From positions 1 through 6,441 of the forward strand of contig CAMWKC010000126.1 in assembly GCA_947174735.1 (NCBI GenBank): DNA of 6,441 nt, written 5' to 3'. Both the position numbers and the translations under genes were made by a program. The notes beneath the pieces are model-generated. The model worked only from the letters and a program-made list of their open reading frames with translations. It made no database searches and had not been told where the DNA came from. Shown here in pieces: positions 6,010-6,441 of this stretch. Position 1 is the first letter of the stretch; every line of letters begins with the position of its first letter. Origin of the DNA: an uncultured Porphyromonadaceae bacterium (GTDB lineage Bacteria; Bacteroidota; Bacteroidia; Bacteroidales; Muribaculaceae).

Positions 6010-6441
6010 TTAGAAACGCACACCACACGACAAAACCAATTGATTATTGCTAAAAGTCATATCTGCCTGAGGACTGGGATACTGCGGAGAAGCCGGGTCC
6101 GGTGTGTAGGCATGATAAGTAGCACCTATATGTTTATGCATATAGGCAAGATCAGTATAAAAATTATTCCATCTGTATCCTAAACCACAAGTAATGTACT
6201 GAGTAGAATTATTAAATGTATAATCCATCATTGTACCTGAAGTATATATACTCATTCTATTGTCACGTGCGGCCTGTTTAACCGGAGAAGAAACATAGCT
6301 GTAACCAGCACGAACACTGAATCTTGGAGTTACACGGTACTCTGCACCAACCCTCACAGTTGAACTACCTTGGTAGTAAGTCTTTATATCTGCGTTAGTA
6401 GGTGCAAAAGGATCAGAAGACATATAACCAGAACGTATAGG
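6010..6441 (-). CDS. OmpP1/FadL-type outer membrane transport protein, C-terminal part
   Basis: The last 143 residues of a beta-barrel protein are visible; the gene continues past the window edge. The frame stays open above the ATG at 6421-6423 (reading PIRSGY before it), so that Met is internal and not the start. Alternating aromatic and polar residues form several barrel strands: STVRVGAEYRV, FSVRAGYSYVSSPV, TQYITCGLGYRW and FYTDLAYMHKH. The last strand (QLVLSCGVRF) ends in Phe, the outer membrane assembly signal recognised by BamA. The pattern fits the C-terminal half of OmpP1/FadL/TodX family channels, which move hydrophobic compounds across the outer membrane; in Bacteroidales they are often labelled hemin receptor without proof. 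The substrate is unknown. The TAA stop is at 6010-6012. A more general porin-like outer membrane protein remains possible. Confidence 0.75.
   Translation of the reverse strand, partial: PIRSGYMSSDPFAPTNADIKTYYQGSSTVRVGAEYRVTPRFSVRAGYSYVSSPVKQAARDNRMSIYTSGTMMDYTFNNSTQYITCGLGYRWNNFYTDLAYMHKHIGATYHAYTPDPASPQYPSPQADMTFSNNQLVLSCGVRF

Noticed and set aside
1..6441. Transposon, CRISPR array, tRNA/rRNA or riboswitch
   Set aside because: I found no spaced direct repeats, terminal inverted repeats, transposase-like proteins or tRNA-like folds; nearly all of the window is accounted for by coding sequence.

Overview
The window looks like chromosomal core sequence from a member of the order Bacteroidales (Bacteroides/Prevotella-like). 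The grounds are the AT-rich composition, a TAnnTTTG-type promoter element, the lack of Shine-Dalgarno sequences, an amidase followed by a single MCE protein, and a FadL/OmpP1-type outer membrane protein with a C-terminal Phe. I see no mobile element, CRISPR array, tRNA, rRNA or recognisable defence or biosynthetic cluster, and no strong evidence of a new biological system.

Layout: (1) 2-2161 (+) is the 3' part of feoB, the GTP-dependent ferrous iron transporter; its start lies outside the window and it is probably a FeoA-FeoB fusion. (2) 2185-2235 is a long imperfect hairpin between convergent genes, probably a two-way terminator. (3) 4640 down to 2246 (-) is a two-gene envelope operon: a periplasmic zinc N-acetylmuramoyl-L-alanine amidase, then, 11 bases after the end of its displaced C-terminal segment, an MlaD-like MCE protein anchored in the inner membrane. 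(4) 4641-4765 is a short divergent promoter region with a 9-bp hairpin in the amidase leader. (5) 4766-5995 (+) is a class I SAM-dependent methyltransferase with a THUMP-like C-terminal region. (6) 6010-6441 (-) is the C-terminal end of an outer membrane transport protein, converging on the methyltransferase with 14 bases between the stop codons.

The most notable observation is in the amidase gene. Its catalytic domain is intact, but a run of nine A's (3421-3429, read on the minus strand) puts the last 86 codons, which encode a SPOR-like domain, in the -1 frame. The run contains an in-frame A AAA AAG heptamer, the same slippery sequence used by E. coli dnaX, and a 6-bp hairpin follows at once. 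A -1 slip there, or one extra A, restores a 493-residue protein. This could be a homopolymer sequencing error, a real mutation, a phase-variable tract or a functional slippage site; the sequence alone cannot decide.

Taken together, the genes are housekeeping functions of iron uptake, cell-wall hydrolysis, lipid trafficking and RNA modification. The amidase and MCE pair both act at the cell envelope.
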